DNA of 25,962 nucleotides, taken from contig NZ_JAKKIE010000051.1 of NCBI RefSeq assembly GCF_021742065.1, positions 1 to 25,962 on the forward strand, given 5' to 3'. The notes under the pieces are model-generated. The model saw only the letters and a list, made by a program, of their open reading frames with translations, did no database searches and had not been told where the DNA came from. Below, piece by piece: positions 22,833-25,962 of the stretch; position 1 is the first letter of the stretch; every line of letters starts with the position of its first letter. The translations under genes and the position numbers were made by a program. The stretch comes from Rhizorhapis sp. SPR117 (GTDB lineage Bacteria > Pseudomonadota > Alphaproteobacteria > Sphingomonadales > Sphingomonadaceae).

Positions 22833-25115
22833 CTAGTCGGCCAGCGTGAGGGCGAAGGCCCGCAGTGCAACCTGCGCCGGATCGGCGATGCGCGGCGCAT
22901 CGAGCTGGCTGAGGCGGCCATAGCCGTTGGTTGCCAGCGCATAGACTTGCAGCGCCTCGCCAAAAGCAGCGCGGATGCAGGGGTCTTGTCCAGCCGGCAG
23001 GGCTTCGGTGAACAATGTCGCGACCGGCAGAGTCTTGCTGAACTGATCGCCTGCCCGCACGAAGCCATTTGCGGATGCCGCATCGACATGCCCCACCGCG
23101 CTTGCCGAAGGCAAAAGCGTGGCGACGCGCGACACGTCAAAGTCGAAGCGGGCATAATTTCCGGGCTGGCTGGCGCGGAAGGCGATGGTCGCCGCCGCAC
23201 CAGACTCATATTCCAGGAAACCGCAGGGCGTGTCATTTGCGCCCGGCGCCACCGTCACCGGCACTATCGTCCCGAAGCATTCGCGGTTGTCGACATGCAG
23301 CACCAGACGATAGGCAACCGCATGACCGCCGCCATCAAGCAACAGCCGGTCATGTGCGGCAGGCTGCGTGACATAGGTGCCTTCGGTGAGCGGGGCCGGG
23401 TCGACGATCTGGTTGATGCCGACACCTTCCGCCGTCAGGTCGACCCTGGTCATCACCCCGGCCACCTTGCGGAACAGCTCCAGCTTCAGCTCATATTTGC
23501 CCGGAGCAAGCCCCTCGGTGTTCAGGTAGGCGCTGGCAAGATCGAATCCTTCGTCGAGGATTTCCCAATCCTCGCCGCCCGCGGGCAGCACGGGATCGAT
23601 CTCGATGAAATAGCCCGTCACGCCCGGCGCGGGGCCGATCTGGAGCGATTTGTAGACGACCGGCGCTCCTGGAGGCGTCGTTTCACGATAATGTCGCGAC
23701 ACCGGGGCGTCGATCACCGTCCAATCAGCTTCGGACGTGCTACCGAGCGTGCGGTAGGACCATCGATAATGGGTGATGTTCGCAGACGCCAATCCGTCAC
23801 CAAAATCGACGCGTGGTTCGAGCGTTGCGCCGAAAGGTGACTCCTTCGTGGCATCGATCCAGCCGGGCTTGACGGTTCCTGCCTTGGTTGGGTCCGCCGA
23901 CGGATCGGCCAGCGAAGGTTCGCGGTTGATCTCGCCCATGCTGACCTGACGGCCGACCGTTTTGACGACGATCTGCTTGCCCAGCACCTCTGTACCGGTG
24001 CCGCAACCAGGAACGCGCGGGTCGGTAATCGTGATCGTCACTTCGGTGTTGCAGGGATAGTTCCACCAGATATGGCAGGGAATGGGCGGCCGATAGACCG
24101 TCGTCCATGTGCCGCCGATCGAATATTCCACCCAGAAATACAGGTCCGGCTTGTCGCCCGAGCAGGGATACCAGATGGTCGTTTCGAAGTAGCCGTCATC
24201 GTCGGTCATGACCACGCGCAGTTCATCGCAGCGGTAGAACCAATGGTGCAGCCAGGGCCAGCGGCAAATCCACGGGCGGATGACGGCGAGATTGTCGACG
24301 AGCGCGCGACGCACCACCGTCACCGATTCCGACAGCAGGCTGGAAATCACTGGCTGCGAAAGCTGGGCAAAGGCGGAGGGCTGACCGAAACGGCCTGCGA
24401 GAATGGGCCTGTCCACTGGCGGATCGGGCTGCGGATTGAATGCAACTTCATCGCCCCGCGATCCGCTGACAATCTGCCTGACCTGAGTCTTTTGGCGCAG
24501 GCTTGCGAAATCGATAGAGGCGATGCCGATATCCTTGAGCGGGCCAGGATCGGGAATCGGGATTTTCGGCTTCGGGATCGGCTGACGCAATATATCCAGC
24601 AGGTCGTCGCGGATGCGAATGATATCGAGATCGGGCAGACGCCAGATGATGAACGGCAGCCGATCAACCTCGCAGATGTGAACGCGCGCATTGCAGACTG
24701 GCGCCTCGACCACCACGCCTCCCGGCGAAACGGTACGTTTTACAACGCGCCCGCGCACCCGGCAGATGCACAGCGGCCAGTGCGGCCAGAGAATGTCCGG
24801 AATGGGCGGCAACTCATAGGCCGGGCGTTCCGGGTCAAAGCGCCATTGCGGCTCATAAGCGTCCAGCTGCTCCAGTGCGTGGAGCGAGGGCGGCGCTTCG
24901 CGCTTGCCGTCGAAAGACGGGCCGATCAGGAGCCGGGCCCCTTTTGCCACGCGTTCGACGGACAATTTGGCCTTGCCCTTTTCCACAGGCGCGAAACCGA
25001 GCAGCGCGCCCGCCCGGTCGAACAGATAGGCGGTTATGGGGATCGGTTTGTCAGGCCGTCCCTCGAAATCGACCGCTATGGTGAAACTTGTGGGTTTTAC
25101 GCTTTTGCTTTCCAT
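22833..25115 (-). CDS. Large uncharacterised multidomain beta-rich protein, first gene of unknown operon
   Basis: A 760-aa protein with no signal peptide or membrane helix. It starts with a beta-sandwich-like region (T-S-F-T-I-A-V-D-F-E-G-R-P), followed by a Trp/Cys/Pro-rich part (W-P-H-W-P-L-C-I-C-R-V-R-G) in which V-R-G-R-V looks like a carboxypeptidase-regulatory-type strand. It has the F-N-P-Q-P-D-P-P motif near residue 231 and another D-D-D-G-Y-F-E-T-T-I-W strand, typical of transthyretin-like carrier folds, near 310. The C-terminal 350 residues are Ig-like beta domains (D-W-E-I-L-D-E-G-F-D, G-K-Y-E-L-K-L-E-L-F). ATG 25115 has AGGAG 8 nt upstream. Possible scaffold or structural protein; function unknown. 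The opposite strand also has a long frame, which I reject. Confidence 0.75.
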   Translation of the reverse strand: MESKSVKPTSFTIAVDFEGRPDKPIPITAYLFDRAGALLGFAPVEKGKAKLSVERVAKGARLLIGPSFDGKREAPPSLHALEQLDAYEPQWRFDPERPAYELPPIPDILWPHWPLCICRVRGRVVKRTVSPGGVVVEAPVCNARVHICEVDRLPFIIWRLPDLDIIRIRDDLLDILRQPIPKPKIPIPDPGPLKDIGIASIDFASLRQKTQVRQIVSGSRGDEVAFNPQPDPPVDRPILAGRFGQPSAFAQLSQPVISSLLSESVTVVRRALVDNLAVIRPWICRWPWLHHWFYRCDELRVVMTDDDGYFETTIWYPCSGDKPDLYFWVEYSIGGTWTTVYRPPIPCHIWWNYPCNTEVTITITDPRVPGCGTGTEVLGKQIVVKTVGRQVSMGEINREPSLADPSADPTKAGTVKPGWIDATKESPFGATLEPRVDFGDGLASANITHYRWSYRTLGSTSEADWTVIDAPVSRHYRETTPPGAPVVYKSLQIGPAPGVTGYFIEIDPVLPAGGEDWEILDEGFDLASAYLNTEGLAPGKYELKLELFRKVAGVMTRVDLTAEGVGINQIVDPAPLTEGTYVTQPAAHDRLLLDGGGHAVAYRLVLHVDNRECFGTIVPVTVAPGANDTPCGFLEYESGAAATIAFRASQPGNYARFDFDVSRVATLLPSASAVGHVDAASANGFVRAGDQFSKTLPVATLFTEALPAGQDPCIRAAFGEALQVYALATNGYGRLSQLDAPRIADPAQVALRAFALTLAD

Positions 25116-25362
25116 GGCTGGATCTCCTGTTTGAGGGCATGTACCCCCGTTTCGCGAAGCGCTTTGCGTTTGCGCGATTGGTCACATCATCATCGTCAGA
25201 GGCTGCGTGAACGAAGCACACAGCTTTCCCTCGCCATAATCATTGCGTGGACGGACAAATGCTCTGACTTTCTCGTTGTGTTTTTATCGCCAGCCATCAT
25301 GCTGGTGCGGTGGCTGATTAAAGCCGGAGCAGCGACCCCAAGGAAAAAAAACGCCGGCCTAA

Positions 25363-25379
25363 GGACAGATCATCTGTCC
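25363..25379. repeat. 17-bp palindrome GGACAGAT-C-ATCTGTCC
   Basis: Perfect 8-bp arms around one base, about 250 bases upstream of the 760-aa gene start on the minus strand. Size and symmetry fit a dimeric regulator site. Confidence 0.4.
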
Positions 25380-25412
25380 ATGATGCGGATAGTAAACCTA
25401 TGCGAAGTGGTG

Positions 25413-25434
25413 GGGCGTGATGGATGTCACGCCC
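25413..25434. repeat. Inverted repeat GGGCGTGA / TCACGCCC
   Basis: Perfect 8-bp GC-rich arms with a 6-base loop (TGGATG). It could be an operator or an RNA hairpin; no T tract on either side, so not a clear terminator. Confidence 0.4.
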
Positions 25435-25467
25435 AATGTCACGAACAGAATCAAAGGCTTATTATGG

Positions 25468-25479
25468 ACGGAATTCCGT
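25468..25479. repeat. 12-bp palindrome ACGGAATTCCGT
   Basis: Perfect 12-bp palindrome without spacer, third in a series of dyads in this gap. Confidence 0.3.
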
Positions 25480-25628
25480 AATGAAATACGATAGTCCGCC
25501 CGATTCAGTCGATAAACGCTCAATTGCGGTCGTTCGAGATCTGGAAAATGCCGATCGAAACCGGTCGTTCGTTCACGTGGCGGATTATGGGTGAAACTGG
25601 GCCGAAATCAGATGGTCCGCTCTCGATC

Positions 25629-25666
25629 CGAGCAGTCATACGACCGCTCATATGACTGCTCGTATG
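25629..25666. repeat. Nested inverted and tandem repeat
   Basis: CGAGCAGTCATA (25629-25640) and TATGACTGCTCG (25651-25662) are perfect 12-bp arms with a 10-base loop. The same stretch also reads as a 12-base tandem repeat: TCATACGACCGC, TCATATGACTGC, then TCGTATG. A second pair of arms, CATACGA (25637-25643) and TCGTATG (25660-25666), competes with the first. Confidence 0.55.
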
Positions 25667-25886
25667 TGCACTCGCTCCATCTGCTTCGATATCCTGCATC
25701 ACCACTCCATGCCAGAGCGGCAATCAGCCCATCATCCCACCAATGCGCAAGGCGGCCACCAGACCACGGTTACGAAGGGGGCGCAGGAAGACAGACCTTT
25801 GCTTGGGTCTGTAACCGGTCATCCATCTCATCATGCCACTTTGGCCTCGAATGCGAACGGGCAGATGTCGACGAGATATGAATGAC

Positions 25887-25962
25887 TGTTGATTGTCGCT
25901 GAGAAGTGACCCGGTAGCGGCATAAATTTTCACTGAGATTTGACCCATGTTTGAACCACTCC
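25887..25962. mobile_element. Terminal repeats of an IS21-family-like element (partial)
   Basis: From TGTTGATTGTCG the sequence holds two copies of a short repeat, CTGAGAAGTGACCC (25899-25912) and CTGAGATTTGACCC (25933-25946), 34 bases apart. Multiple repeats of the form TGA-GA-x-TTGACCC at the end, and a TG-starting tip, are the pattern of IS21-family ends. No transposase is inside the window; istA/istB would follow past the right edge. Exact outer tip could be 25883 or 25887. Confidence 0.65.

Larger units (their letters stand above)
25116..25886. other. Gene-free, dyad-rich intergenic region
   Basis: About 770 bases with no frame that looks like a protein. It contains several perfect inverted repeats (listed separately) and an A8 run at 25343-25350. 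The promoter of the 760-aa gene's operon should lie in the left part. Direct repeats GGTCGTTCG occur at 25528-25536 and 25563-25571. Confidence 0.55.

Noticed and set aside
24072..25481. A 469-codon open frame on the plus strand opposite the 760-aa gene
   Set aside because: Same antisense composition pattern; the minus-strand gene has a good start and domain-like beta pattern.
25591..25881. Possible small gene in the right-hand gap
   Set aside because: No ribosome site, Ser/Arg/His-rich product that includes the translated repeat, no family resemblance.
1..25962. CRISPR array, tRNA or rRNA genes
   Set aside because: No regularly spaced repeats of CRISPR size and no tRNA or rRNA-like sequence were seen on either strand.

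Overview
The window looks like sphingomonad-type alphaproteobacterial chromosome or large-replicon DNA. Pointers are the GC-rich coding sequence, the CoxMNOP-like aa3 oxidase cluster with two subunit III proteins, and the style of the TIR, PAS_5 and CHRD proteins. This taxonomic guess is inference; no rRNA or tRNA gene is present.

Layout. (1) Positions 64-5850, minus strand: a CecR/YbhGFSR-type tripartite drug-efflux operon (TetR regulator, HlyD adaptor, fused double ABC ATPase, two ABC-2 permeases), tightly coupled, followed by an outer-membrane lipoprotein gene cut off after 59 codons. A promoter with an overlapping 14-bp palindromic operator precedes the regulator. (2) 5943-8056: a secreted SH3-like lipoprotein, divergent from a translationally coupled pair (zinc-ribbon membrane protein and PAS_5-type protein). 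(3) 8279-13257, plus strand: a six-gene aa3-type cytochrome c oxidase operon (II, I, III, III, IV, membrane cytochrome c). (4) 13290-15218: a small two-helix membrane protein, remnants of an AhpD-family gene and of a PiT phosphate transporter, and a secreted CHRD protein. (5) 15648-19639, plus strand: a three-gene cluster with a membrane TIR-TPR protein that keeps its predicted NADase glutamate, an unrecognised 161-aa protein, and a TPR-SLOG-cyclase-like protein. This resembles nucleotide-signal immune systems and is the best candidate for an undescribed system. (6) 19634-20317, minus: a Crp/Fnr regulator ending tail-to-tail with that cluster. (7) 20539-25115, minus: four uncharacterised genes with similar strong ribosome binding sites (760, 258, 267 and 216 aa), closed by a terminator-like hairpin. 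(8) 25116-25886: about 770 bp without a gene, unusually rich in perfect dyads. (9) 25887 to the end: the terminal repeats of what looks like an IS21-family element.

How it works together. The efflux module probably needs an outer-membrane channel from elsewhere because its own is broken. The oxidase cluster carries its own electron-donor cytochrome c but no assembly genes. The TIR and SLOG genes suggest signalling by NAD-derived nucleotides, as in Thoeris, but in a different architecture. Gene remnants near 13.7-14.7 kb, the truncated lipoprotein at the left edge and the IS end at the right edge indicate that this is a rearranged, accessory-like region.
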